DNA from: Paludibacteraceae bacterium
GTDB taxonomy: Bacteria; Bacteroidota; Bacteroidia; Bacteroidales; Paludibacteraceae
Length of the DNA stretch: 58,663 bases
Direction: 5' to 3'
Assembly: GCA_017961765.1 (NCBI GenBank)
Contig: JAGCWQ010000056.1
Location: 1 to 58,663, forward strand
Shown here piece by piece: positions 37,405 to 46,024 of this stretch. Numbering within the stretch: position 1 is the first letter of the stretch; every line of letters starts with the position of its first letter. The notes below the pieces were generated by a model. It saw only the letters and a list, made by a program, of their open reading frames with translations, made no database searches and was not told the origin of the DNA. Made by a program: the position numbers and the translations under genes.

Positions 37405-38538
37405 TCACTCCACCCACATCAAATCGGACATGACTCCGTCGGAGACGAAAAGACCTGATTCAGAGAGGCGAAGAAAACCGTTTTCTCGAATCAAGAGACC
37501 CTCTGAAAGGTATTTGGCGGCATTTTTCAGACAATAATCATACAAGCGAGGGGTGAAATTCTTTTCCAAGAGAGCCAGATCCATTCCCCGCATGGTACGC
37601 AAGGTGGTCAATACGAAATCATTGTAACGGGTCTCCAAATCCAATTGTTCCACCTCGTAATAGTCGCCCGCCCCTTGCTGCAGCTTAGCGATGTAGTGAC
37701 GCGTATTGGAGATGTTCCACTGGCGGGAGATCCCGTTATAAGAATGAGCCGAAGCCCCCACACCCAAGTAAGGTGTCCCATCCCAATAGGAGGAGTTGTG
37801 CTTGGACTCCATTCCCAGCTTGGAAAAATTGGAAATCTCGTATTGATAGAACCCAGCCTGCGCCAATTCCGCACGCAACAAGGCAAACATGTCGGCACAA
37901 TCCTCTTCTCCAACAGGACGAATCTCTCCCCTCTTCGCCAATCGGGAGAGTTTAGAACCCTCCTCATAGGTCAGGCTATAAGCCGACAGATGTTGGACAT
38001 CCAACGCCACAGCCTTGGAGAGATTCTCCCGCCACGCCTCCATCGTCTGTCCTGGCAAACCATAAATCAAATCGATACTCACATTCTCAATGCCCGCCCT
38101 ACGAATAGCCTCAACCGCCGAATAGACCTGCGCCACAGAGTGCCTACGCCCCATCAAACGAAGATCTTCATCACGGAAACTCTGCACACCCATACTGATG
38201 CGGTTCACCCCCAAGGCAGCAATTCCAGCCACAAAACCATACGTCACATCGTCAGGATTCACCTCAACGGTAAACTCCTCCAAAGAAGAGAGATCGTAGA
38301 AACGACGAAGGGTTGCCATCAACAAGGCGAAATCATCGACAGAGAGCAACGAGGGCGTACCACCCCCGAAATAGAGCGTCCGTATAGGAGCACCCGAGAG
38401 ATAATCGCGTCTTAACTCCAATTCACGACCTAGAGCCGATAGATAGTCTGCCTTGTTCCCCCGATAGGTGGAGGAGTAGAATGCGCAGTAGGCACATCGG
38501 CTTTCGCAAAAAGGGATATGTATGTAGAGGGATGCCAT
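37405..38538 (-). CDS. hemW: HemW-like radical SAM coproporphyrinogen dehydrogenase relative
   Basis: A 377-residue radical SAM protein. The start MASLYIHIPFCESRCAYCAF carries the CxxxCxxC iron-sulfur ligands (C11, C15, C18), followed by YFGGGTPSLL and the block RISMGVQSF. HemW is a haem-binding protein thought to deliver haem rather than oxidise coproporphyrinogen, which is hard to distinguish from HemN without the full alignment. The gene begins four bases after the upstream protease stop, so it is probably cotranscribed with it. Confidence 0.88.
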   Translation of the reverse strand: MASLYIHIPFCESRCAYCAFYSSTYRGNKADYLSALGRELELRRDYLSGAPIRTLYFGGGTPSLLSVDDFALLMATLRRFYDLSSLEEFTVEVNPDDVTYGFVAGIAALGVNRISMGVQSFRDEDLRLMGRRHSVAQVYSAVEAIRRAGIENVSIDLIYGLPGQTMEAWRENLSKAVALDVQHLSAYSLTYEEGSKLSRLAKRGEIRPVGEEDCADMFALLRAELAQAGFYQYEISNFSKLGMESKHNSSYWDGTPYLGVGASAHSYNGISRQWNISNTRHYIAKLQQGAGDYYEVEQLDLETRYNDFVLTTLRTMRGMDLALLEKNFTPRLYDYCLKNAAKYLSEGLLIRENGFLRLSESGLFVSDGVMSDLMWVE

Positions 38539-38542
38539 CTTC

Positions 38543-40735
38543 TTATTTTTGTCGAACTACTTTCAATATCTCCGAATGATCGTCGTAGAGCACATGGACA
38601 ATCGTTACGCCCAAAGGAACCCGCTTTTCGTACCAATTGATTTGGCTATACTCATCAGCCAACAACCGACCGGAAATGTCATAGAGCAGAACCTGCTTAG
38701 TCTTTCCCAAGGAAGGCTCAAAAAGGATATATAAATTTCCCTCCTCGTTCACAAAGGCTGTCGTCTCGGGCTTTTGGTAGTTGTCTGGTTGCGATTGGCT
38801 AGAGAACCTTTGACACACCACATCCACCATCAACGAGACACCCATCTTGGCCATCGGGTTTTCCCTGAACGAACGCCATTCCCCATTATGATAGAAATAG
38901 GCTGTATTCCTGTCGTCCCATCGAGACCCTGAATAAAACAATGCAAAATCCTGTTTTGGATTCTCCGGTAGATCAAAAACGACAAAAAAATTGCCTGAGG
39001 CAGAGACTGCAGTGTCCAACCTCAGATAGTTCTCCTTCCGAGTCCACGACGGGGTCAAAATTTCCTTGAATTTATTGGAGTACTGATTATATTCCGTATT
39101 CGAAATCTTCAATATTTGTTCATGGAGAAGGTGGGTGGGTTCATCCTTCCCCGAATAGATGGAGACCAGCACAGGACTCTGCTCCGAGAAAGAACCTGAA
39201 AAAGGAACGCAGTAGATGCCATAGATTTTGCTGACACCCTCCACCTCAAATTTCTCCGCATAGCGCAAATAACCGTAGCTGTTATGGCCAGAGGCATACC
39301 CTTGGGAACTCTCGGTGGCAGGTAGCAACTCATCGTTGGATCGCATATTGGAGAGACGAATGCACGGAGTATCGTTTGGCTCTTTTCCTTCCAGTGCCAA
39401 TACTCTGGAACCAGTAGGGTCTAAGCATGGAGGCAGATTTTTCCCATCAGTTGAGGACGAACTCCACGCCTTCGATAATTTATAGAAACTATCTGGGCCA
39501 TTCTTTTCACAATAAGACCGTCCTCCCGACAGTGCTCCCACGATACGGTTGTCTGCATCAAACAAGGGAGAACCGGATGAACCGCCCTCCGTAATACCAG
39601 AATCCCAATAGACGCACCAATGAGCCTCTTCCTCAAAGAGGTCGGTTCGAAAACTAATACTAGAGATGTCATCATTTTCAATAGACACCTTCTTTCGGTC
39701 TCCTTCCGGATGGTGAATAAGATAGAAAGGTGCTTTTTTCTCTTCTGAAACATTCCACCCCGCATAATAAGGGCGATAATCGATAGGCACCGTCTCACTC
39801 ATTTTGAGCAATAACATATCATAGTCTGCATTGCAAGCAGCCAGTGAAGCACCAGCCACCGACTGTTCCATGCTCCCTTGTATATCCGAATAGCAATATG
39901 GAGTTTCATAATTGAAAAAAAAGACGCAGGTCTCCGCCCACTCCTCATGTACAGGCGGAATATAGTCGGAGAAAAGACAATGAGATGCAGTTAATACATA
40001 AGGAGTATCGTCTTGGGCTGTATTGTTTACCAATGAACCTGTACAATAATAAATGCCGTTGACAATGATGAGGCATACACTTCGCTTTTGAGGAAGGTTT
40101 CCCCGTTCATCGCAATTCACATCCACCTCACACGAAAGGGACCTATTTTTGGCAGGCAAAGCGCGTAGCCCCAAATAGTCGTGGTTCACCTCTCCTATCC
40201 TCAAGTGTCCCTTGAAATCAGCCCCCGCAGGCTCTATATACTCCACAATCACAGAATCGCCCTCAATAGGGGCAATCGGTAAAATACCGCTCTTCTGTCG
40301 ATTGTCGGAAGTGAATGAACCCAATATGGTGGAGCGGTCGGGTGAATAGAGAAACACTTTCGCCTGAGGAGGAATCTCATACTCCGTAAACAACAGATTC
40401 AGAGAGAAAGCCTTGGGGGAGGTGATGCCGATGCGCCACACTTTTGTGCCATCTTCCAGATAGGTAGTGGCACCAGAGTTCTCCATATCGAAACCCACTT
40501 TGAACTTGTGGGCAAACCGTTCCACACCGAAGCCTTGTAAAGAATCCTCCCGAATCAAGGAATCAACATCGAAAGCGGGCATTACCTCGTAGGGAAGCGC
40601 ATGGGATGATCGTAACCCATTTGATGTCAGCAAATGGGTTGGACAAGGCATTCCACCATGGCTAATCTGTGCAGTGAGGGTTATCACTCTTAGCAATAAG
40701 ACTATCGTGAAAATTAAATTTCGACTCAGACTCAT
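38543..40735 (-). CDS. secreted lysyl-endopeptidase-like serine protease with type IX sorting domain (paralogue 1)
   Basis: A 730-residue secreted protease. A signal peptide (about 1-22, ending LTAQ) is followed by ISHGGMPCP, also conserved in the paralogue. The S1-type domain resembles Achromobacter lysyl endopeptidase: YYCTGSLVNNTA, TASHC (H252), DYDMLLLK (D306), AGW, IHHP and GGSSGSP (S387), then GALSGGRSYC. The C-terminal 75 residues (LYILFE, VLLYDISGRLLADE, GVTIVHVLYDD, KVVRQK) match a type A sorting signal for type IX secretion. I chose the ATG at 40735; the upstream in-frame TTG is unlikely. Lysine specificity is inferred from family resemblance. It is a likely cargo of the PorP/GldKLMN machine. 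Confidence 0.9.
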   Translation of the reverse strand: MSLSRNLIFTIVLLLRVITLTAQISHGGMPCPTHLLTSNGLRSSHALPYEVMPAFDVDSLIREDSLQGFGVERFAHKFKVGFDMENSGATTYLEDGTKVWRIGITSPKAFSLNLLFTEYEIPPQAKVFLYSPDRSTILGSFTSDNRQKSGILPIAPIEGDSVIVEYIEPAGADFKGHLRIGEVNHDYLGLRALPAKNRSLSCEVDVNCDERGNLPQKRSVCLIIVNGIYYCTGSLVNNTAQDDTPYVLTASHCLFSDYIPPVHEEWAETCVFFFNYETPYCYSDIQGSMEQSVAGASLAACNADYDMLLLKMSETVPIDYRPYYAGWNVSEEKKAPFYLIHHPEGDRKKVSIENDDISSISFRTDLFEEEAHWCVYWDSGITEGGSSGSPLFDADNRIVGALSGGRSYCEKNGPDSFYKLSKAWSSSSTDGKNLPPCLDPTGSRVLALEGKEPNDTPCIRLSNMRSNDELLPATESSQGYASGHNSYGYLRYAEKFEVEGVSKIYGIYCVPFSGSFSEQSPVLVSIYSGKDEPTHLLHEQILKISNTEYNQYSNKFKEILTPSWTRKENYLRLDTAVSASGNFFVVFDLPENPKQDFALFYSGSRWDDRNTAYFYHNGEWRSFRENPMAKMGVSLMVDVVCQRFSSQSQPDNYQKPETTAFVNEEGNLYILFEPSLGKTKQVLLYDISGRLLADEYSQINWYEKRVPLGVTIVHVLYDDHSEILKVVRQK

Positions 40736-40837
40736 GTCTATATTGACTCTATTGTATTTTGTAACCAAATATGATCTCTATGATATAGGATTGAAAATAG
40801 TGCAAAGCAACCTGCCGCCTCTCTATGTGACAGCCTA

Positions 40838-41374
40838 CTACTCACCCTGATAAAGGATTCTCTTCAACGGCACGTCCCATTCATCGTGGGGAAGGGAGTT
40901 CTCGAATTGGCACTCGAAACAGATGCCTATGGTGGTGGCCCTCGTTAGGTGGGGAAGCAATCGATCGTAATAGCCCTTTCCCCTCCCGAGACGATAGCCG
41001 GCGGCATCGAAGGAGAGACCCGGCACAAGAGCCAGTTCCACCTTGTCATAGTCGAAGAAGGGTTCTCCAATGGGTTCCTTGATACCGAATGCACCTACGG
41101 CAAGGTCGGAGTCTCCTTTATATCTACGTAGTTCCAACTCATCCCCAATAACGGCAGGTAAAAGGAGGTTCTTCTTCTCCCTCCATTTGGAAAGGAACTC
41201 ATGCGAACAGGGTTCATCCGGCAATGACCAATAGAGCAAAATGCTCTGCGATTCCTGAAATTCGGACAGAAGTTCCAACTTGTCAAACAAGCGTTTTGCC
41301 TCGGACTTTTTTGCCTCCTCGCCCATCGCCGCAACACGCGCCTTCATCACTCTCCGCAACTCCTTTTTTCCCAT
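40838..41374 (-). CDS. 5-formyltetrahydrofolate cyclo-ligase
   Basis: A 178-residue enzyme that converts 5-formyl-tetrahydrofolate and ATP to 5,10-methenyl-tetrahydrofolate. The C-terminal block LGRGKGYYDRLL is the nucleotide/substrate-binding signature of the family, and DAAGYRLGRGKG is typical. I chose the ATG at 41374 because AGGAGG precedes it by five bases. That same site overlaps the stop codon of the upstream protease (TAGGAGG), which implies translational coupling. A GTG three bases upstream is also possible. Being sandwiched between two protease paralogues is unusual. Confidence 0.92.
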   Translation of the reverse strand: MGKKELRRVMKARVAAMGEEAKKSEAKRLFDKLELLSEFQESQSILLYWSLPDEPCSHEFLSKWREKKNLLLPAVIGDELELRRYKGDSDLAVGAFGIKEPIGEPFFDYDKVELALVPGLSFDAAGYRLGRGKGYYDRLLPHLTRATTIGICFECQFENSLPHDEWDVPLKRILYQGE

Positions 41375-41383
41375 CACGACCTC

Positions 41384-43603
41384 CTATCTAACCACACGCA
41401 AGGTCTCAGAATAGTCATCGTAAACCACACGCAACAAAGTCACACCCTCAGGCACATCCATCTGAGCCTTGTCACCTCGGCACGTCACGCTTCCCAAGAA
41501 ACGTCCCAACATGTCATAAAGCGACACTTGCGCATGGTCCTTATTCGAATCAAAGAAAACGTACAATTTACCATCCTCCCGCACCACAGCAGAGGTCTTC
41601 CTCTTCTGGGTGTACTCTGGTTGCGACACTTGCGACATGCATTGGCAGACCACATCCACCATCAAAGAGGCCCCTCCGTTTGCCAACGGGTTCTCCAAAA
41701 ATGTATGCCACTCGCCATCATGATAAAAATAGGCCGTATTGCTGCCGTCCGAACGGACATCCGAATATTTGAGTGCAAACTTTCTCCTCGTAGTCCCCGG
41801 CAAATCGAAGACAACGAAGAAATTGCCATTGACCGAAACGGCCGAATCCAAACGCAAATAATTCTCCTTGCCCGTCCAAGAATCAACCACAACATCCTTA
41901 AAACTCTCCTGCGAAGAGTAGTATTGCGTATTGGCAATCTTCAAGACCTGCTCATGCAACAAATGGGTCGGCTCCGAATCGCCCGAATAGATGGAAACCC
42001 TTACTGGGTTTGTCTCCGAATAGGAACCCAAGAAAGGAACGAAATAGATGCCGTAGATCACGCTTGTACCCTCTACCGAGAACTTCTCCGCGTAACGCAA
42101 ATAGCCTTTGTCGTTATGGCCGGAAGCATAGCCTCTCGAACTCTCTGTTTTGGGCAAGAAATCATCTGTCGGACGGATATTGGACAAACGGACACAAGGA
42201 GTCCCATTGGCCTCTTTTCCATCCAACACCACCGCATCCGAATTGAGCGGATCCAGCCATTGAGCCAAATAGAGACCATCCTCCTTGGGCTGACTCCAAG
42301 GCTTCAGCAACTCATAAAATGAATCGGGTCCCGTAGTGCTACAATCCGACTGGCCTCCCGACAAGGCTCCTACGATACGGTTGTCCGAATCGAACAAGGG
42401 AGAACCAGAGGAACCTCCCTCCGAAATACCCAAATCCCAACGATAGACACGCCAATGACTTCTTTCCTTAAAGAGTGTAGTCATAAAGCTATGCGTAGTG
42501 ATATCATCACTCTCTATAGCCACCTTCTTCAAGTCGCCCATAGGATGGTGAATCATATAGAAAGGAGGCATCGACACCCCGGAGGCATTCCAGCCCGAAT
42601 AGTAAGGACGGTAATCGACAGGTACCGGCTCGCTCAACTTAAACAGCAACATATCATAGTCGCTATTGCTGGCTACCACAGAAGCTCCTGCAATGGTCTG
42701 CTCCATCGTACCCTTTATGTCTGAATAGCAGTAAGGCACCTCGTAATTAAAGAAAAAGACGCAGGTCTCCGCCAATTTTGCGTCGATAGGAGGATTTGCC
42801 CCATCAGGGAAAAGGCAATGGGAGGCTGACAAGACATAGGGAGCGTCATCTTTCGCCGTATTGTTAACCAAAGAACCCGTACAATAATACATACCGTTCA
42901 CAATGATAAGACAAACACTACGTTTTTGGGGAAGATCGCCCAATTCATTACAATTCATATCAATCTCACACTCTTTGGACTGGAGTTTGGAAGGCAAAAG
43001 GCGGAGACCCAAATAGTCGTGGTTCACCTCCCCTATTCTCAAATGACCCTCAAAATCGGCTCCAGCCGGCTCTTCGTATTCCACAATCAACGAATCGCCT
43101 GCTATCGGAGCAATCGGCAAAATGCCACTTTCCTGACGATTGGCCGACGTGAAGGAACCTAATATGGTGGAGCGATCAGGAGAATAGAGGAAAACCCTCG
43201 CTTGAGAAGGTATCTCAAACTCCGTAAAGAGCAAATTCAAAGAAAGCGCTCCAGACGAAGTGATGCCGACACGCCACACTTTTGTGCCATCCTCCAGATA
43301 AGTGGTAGCACCTGAATTCTCCATATCCAAGGAGACTTTGAACTTATATGCAAAACGAAGCGTTCCATAACCAGCCAACGAATCCTCTCGAAGCAAAGAA
43401 TCGACATCCAACGAAGGCATCGTTACATATATGGATTTATCGGGGGATGTTAATCCTGTTGAGGATCGCAAACCAGAACCGTCCAACAAACGCTCCGGAC
43501 AAGGCATTCCACCATGGCTGACCTGTGCAGAAACAAAGGAAACGTGTAATAATCCAAACAATAGCAATATTGCGAAGAACGAACTACGGCCTTTCGATTT
43601 CAT
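41384..43603 (-). CDS. secreted lysyl-endopeptidase-like serine protease with type IX sorting domain (paralogue 2)
   Basis: A 739-residue paralogue of the protease at 38543-40735. The signal peptide ends VSAQ (about 27), followed by VSHGGMPCP. The catalytic blocks are CTGSLVNNTA, SASHC (H262), DYDMLLFK (D317), IHHP and GGSSGSP (S399). GALSGGQSDC follows. The C-terminal 70 residues (LYVFFD, VSLYDMLGRFLG, GVTLLRVVYDDYSETLRVVR) are a sorting domain similar to that of paralogue 1. The two proteases share most of their sequence, so this is a tandem duplication, now separated by the cyclo-ligase gene. It is the likely first gene of that run. Confidence 0.9.
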   Translation of the reverse strand: MKSKGRSSFFAILLLFGLLHVSFVSAQVSHGGMPCPERLLDGSGLRSSTGLTSPDKSIYVTMPSLDVDSLLREDSLAGYGTLRFAYKFKVSLDMENSGATTYLEDGTKVWRVGITSSGALSLNLLFTEFEIPSQARVFLYSPDRSTILGSFTSANRQESGILPIAPIAGDSLIVEYEEPAGADFEGHLRIGEVNHDYLGLRLLPSKLQSKECEIDMNCNELGDLPQKRSVCLIIVNGMYYCTGSLVNNTAKDDAPYVLSASHCLFPDGANPPIDAKLAETCVFFFNYEVPYCYSDIKGTMEQTIAGASVVASNSDYDMLLFKLSEPVPVDYRPYYSGWNASGVSMPPFYMIHHPMGDLKKVAIESDDITTHSFMTTLFKERSHWRVYRWDLGISEGGSSGSPLFDSDNRIVGALSGGQSDCSTTGPDSFYELLKPWSQPKEDGLYLAQWLDPLNSDAVVLDGKEANGTPCVRLSNIRPTDDFLPKTESSRGYASGHNDKGYLRYAEKFSVEGTSVIYGIYFVPFLGSYSETNPVRVSIYSGDSEPTHLLHEQVLKIANTQYYSSQESFKDVVVDSWTGKENYLRLDSAVSVNGNFFVVFDLPGTTRRKFALKYSDVRSDGSNTAYFYHDGEWHTFLENPLANGGASLMVDVVCQCMSQVSQPEYTQKRKTSAVVREDGKLYVFFDSNKDHAQVSLYDMLGRFLGSVTCRGDKAQMDVPEGVTLLRVVYDDYSETLRVVR

Positions 43604-43630
43604 CTTTTTCTCGTTTTAATTAATTTTTTA

Positions 43631-43638
43631 CAAAAATA
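43631..43638 (-). promoter_or_regulatory. TAnnTTTG element for protease 2 operon
   Basis: The minus strand reads TATTTTTG 28 bases before the protease start codon. It lies head to head with the promoter of the CYTH gene. Confidence 0.45.
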
Positions 43639-43644
43639 AGTTTT

Positions 43645-43652
43645 TACTTTTG
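43645..43652 (+). promoter_or_regulatory. TAnnTTTG element for the CYTH gene
   Basis: TACTTTTG lies 76 bases before the CYTH start codon, divergent from the protease promoter and separated from it by only six bases. Confidence 0.45.
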
Positions 43653-43728
43653 TATAAAAGTGAGACATTCTCCTAAATTCAAATTTTTTTTAGTTTGGGA
43701 GAGCTGTCTAAGACAAGTTGACAACAAA

Positions 43729-44193
43729 ATGAATTTAGAAATAGAACGTAAATTCCTCTTGAAGGATGACTCATGGAAAGCAGGCAACACTGGCATCCAT
43801 TATAAACAAGCCTATTTGAACGAACCGGGAGGAAACACCGTCCGCGTAAGGATTGAAGGTGACGAGGCAAAATTGACCATCAAGAGCAAAGCCATAGGCA
43901 TATCCCGCCAAGAGTTTGAATACACCATTCCTTTGGCCGATGCAGAGGCCTTGTTCCTTTTAGCACGTACGCCCATCGTAGAGAAGTACCGCTATAAGAT
44001 TCCCTATGCAGGCAACGTATGGGAGGTGGACGAGTTTGTCGGACAAAACGAAGGTTTAGTTGTGGCGGAGATTGAACTAAGCTCTGAAAATCAATCTTTT
44101 GAAAAACCCTCTTGGATTGGTGACGAGGTGACAGGAGACAAGCGATATTACAATTCACATTTAGCCCGCCACCCCTATTCTGAATGGAAATAA
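43729..44193 (+). CDS. CYTH-domain triphosphate tunnel enzyme
   Basis: A 154-residue protein with the CYTH signature ExExK at the N-terminus (E4, E6, K8 in MNLEIERKFLL), then TVRVRIEGDEAKLTIKSK, EFEYTIP and IVEKYRYKIPY. The basic and acidic residues of the tunnel are in place (RVR, KLTIK, EVDEF, EIELSSE). The family includes adenylate cyclases, thiamine triphosphatases and inorganic triphosphatases; the short bacterial form is usually a triphosphatase. I chose the ATG at 43729 because the longer in-frame start adds a non-conserved leader. It overlaps the MATE gene by ten bases. Confidence 0.9.
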   Translation: MNLEIERKFLLKDDSWKAGNTGIHYKQAYLNEPGGNTVRVRIEGDEAKLTIKSKAIGISRQEFEYTIPLADAEALFLLARTPIVEKYRYKIPYAGNVWEVDEFVGQNEGLVVAEIELSSENQSFEKPSWIGDEVTGDKRYYNSHLARHPYSEWK

Positions 44194-45515
44194 GCTTCGA
44201 CAGACATTTCAGATATAAAGACATCCTGCGCACGGTGACACCCGCCATCTTGATGATGATTGTGACTTCCGTCTATAGCATCATCGACGGCTATTTCGTA
44301 TCCAACTACGTAGGAACAACCGCCTTCGCCGCCATCAACTTGGTGTCGCCGATAGCTATGATCATAGCCGCCATCGGATTCATGGTCGGAACAGGAGGTA
44401 GCGCACTTATTGCCAAAACGTTAGGTAGAAAGAAAGAAGAGAATGCCAATCGAATTTTTTCGATGTTGCTGCAGTTTCTCCTATCCATCGGCATTCCGTT
44501 AAGCATCCTCCTTTTCTTCTTTGCGAAGGAGATCTGCCAACTGCTGGGAGCAGAGGGCGATCTGTTAGTCGATAGTATTGTCTATACTCGGTTCCTCTCT
44601 ATCTCGTTACCGGCATTCATGTTGCAGATTGTTTTCCAATCCTTCTATATGGTAGCGGGCAGGCCTCTGTTGGGAACCATCATGTCCGTAGTCTGCGGCG
44701 TGGCGAACGTTTTGCTAGACCTGCTTTTTGTCGTCCACCTGCAAATGGGAATCGAGGGGGCTGGAATAGCGACCAATGTGGCCGAGTTCATCGGAGGATT
44801 CTTCCCTATTTACTATTTCTCAACTTCACGGAAGGACTTACGCCTAAAACTCATCCATACGAAGTGGATGTGGCGCTACATTGTCAAGACCTGCCTAAAT
44901 GGGTCTTCCGAATATGTGGGCAACATCGCCTTTTCCATCGTCAGCATCTGCTACAACATTCAGTTGATACGATTTCTTGGGGAAGCAGGAATCGCTGCCT
45001 ATGGCATTATTCTATATGTGGGGTATATCTTCTATGCCATCATTGAGGGGTATAACATAGCCATAACACCAATCGTCGGTTACCAATATGGAGCGGGGAA
45101 CAAAAGGGAGCTGCACAATCTTTTCAAGAAGAGTATTGTGATCATGACAGTAGGAGGCTTTGGGCTTATGCTTTTGTCCGAACTCTCCAGCCATCCGTTG
45201 GCGGTGCTTTTTGTCGGATACGATGCCTCCTTGACAGAGTTGGCCACCCATGCTTTCCGCATCTATATGCTCAGTTTTGTCATTTGTGGAGTGAATCTAT
45301 TCATATCGGCTCTTTTCACAGGACTCAACAATGGGGGCGTATCTGCATTCATTGCCATCATCCGTTCATTGGTTTTCGAAACGGGAGCCGTATTCATTCT
45401 GCCGTTCTTCCTAGGTTCTGATGGCATCTGGTGCGCCGTCATCGTGGCGGAGGTCCTATCTGTGGGCGTCTCTTTCTATCTGATCAGGAAACATCGGAAC
45501 CGGTACGGGTATTAA
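44184..45515 (+). CDS. MATE-family multidrug efflux transporter
   Basis: A 443-residue integral membrane protein with about 12 helices. The N-terminal helix pattern TPAILMMIVTSVYSIIDGYFVSNYVGTTAFAAINLVSPI is typical of the multidrug and toxic compound extrusion family. The second half repeats the motif (YVGNIAFSIVSICYNIQLIRFLGEAGIAAYG). MATE proteins export cationic compounds using a sodium or proton gradient. Substrates cannot be named. It overlaps the CYTH gene by ten bases, so the two are translated together. Confidence 0.92.
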   Translation: MEISFDRHFRYKDILRTVTPAILMMIVTSVYSIIDGYFVSNYVGTTAFAAINLVSPIAMIIAAIGFMVGTGGSALIAKTLGRKKEENANRIFSMLLQFLLSIGIPLSILLFFFAKEICQLLGAEGDLLVDSIVYTRFLSISLPAFMLQIVFQSFYMVAGRPLLGTIMSVVCGVANVLLDLLFVVHLQMGIEGAGIATNVAEFIGGFFPIYYFSTSRKDLRLKLIHTKWMWRYIVKTCLNGSSEYVGNIAFSIVSICYNIQLIRFLGEAGIAAYGIILYVGYIFYAIIEGYNIAITPIVGYQYGAGNKRELHNLFKKSIVIMTVGGFGLMLLSELSSHPLAVLFVGYDASLTELATHAFRIYMLSFVICGVNLFISALFTGLNNGGVSAFIAIIRSLVFETGAVFILPFFLGSDGIWCAVIVAEVLSVGVSFYLIRKHRNRYGY

Positions 45516-45518
45516 ACC

Positions 45519-45860
45519 TCACAATTTAGACATCGTAGAAAAGCCCTTAATGAGCTTTACCGCACCAACGATAATCGCACCGTAGGCCACCACATACGTT
45601 CCGCCCCCAGAAGCGTTGAAGAGCGAGACGATAGTAACAAATAGGCCTATGCCACAGATAACTCCGCCAAGAGCCAAATCCTTGGAGGCTTCTTTCCTGC
45701 GTGCTTTTGCAATCTCATCTGTGACTTGCTTCACGATTGTCTTGGCAGCATCTTCGCTCAAACCTTGCTCCACAAGAGCCTTCCTCACTTCCCTAGCCGA
45801 TTTGTCATGCTTGAGAATCAAATCAGCAACATACTGATAAAGTGCATCTATATTTTCCAT
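45519..45860 (-). CDS. small membrane protein of unknown function
   Basis: A 113-residue protein. The N-terminal part (about 1-60) is charged and probably helical, with a pattern like a UBA/CUE-type helical hairpin (SAREVRKALVEQGLSEDAAKTIVKQV). Two hydrophobic segments follow at about 65-83 and 88-105. I chose the ATG at 45860 because a longer start adds only five residues. It lies four bases past the convergent MATE stop. I do not recognise a family, but codon use and hydrophobicity support a real gene. Confidence 0.65.
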   Translation of the reverse strand: MENIDALYQYVADLILKHDKSAREVRKALVEQGLSEDAAKTIVKQVTDEIAKARRKEASKDLALGGVICGIGLFVTIVSLFNASGGGTYVVAYGAIIVGAVKLIKGFSTMSKL

Positions 45861-45930
45861 ATTATCTACTCTCATCTAATCATTTTCCACGACCGCCAAA
45901 GGTAAATGTTTTTTTCGGGAAAATCAATCC

Positions 45931-46019
45931 AAGCACGGGTTTGCAACCATGCCGTGTTATGCCAGACATGGATTTGCTCCCATGTCTGTGTTATGCCGTT
46001 CCTTCGGAACTAGGGCATA
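45931..46019. repeat. tandem hairpin units of about 34 bases
   Basis: Unit one pairs CACGG (45934-45938) with CCGTG (45952-45956). Unit two pairs AGACATGG (45964-45971) with CCATGTCT (45980-45987). Each is followed by GTGTTATGCC (45954-45963 and 45988-45997), exactly 34 bases apart. A smaller GTTCC-TTC-GGAAC hairpin follows at 45998-46010. The stems differ between units but each is self-complementary, which suggests selection for structure. Confidence 0.7.
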
Positions 46020-46024
46020 GCAGA

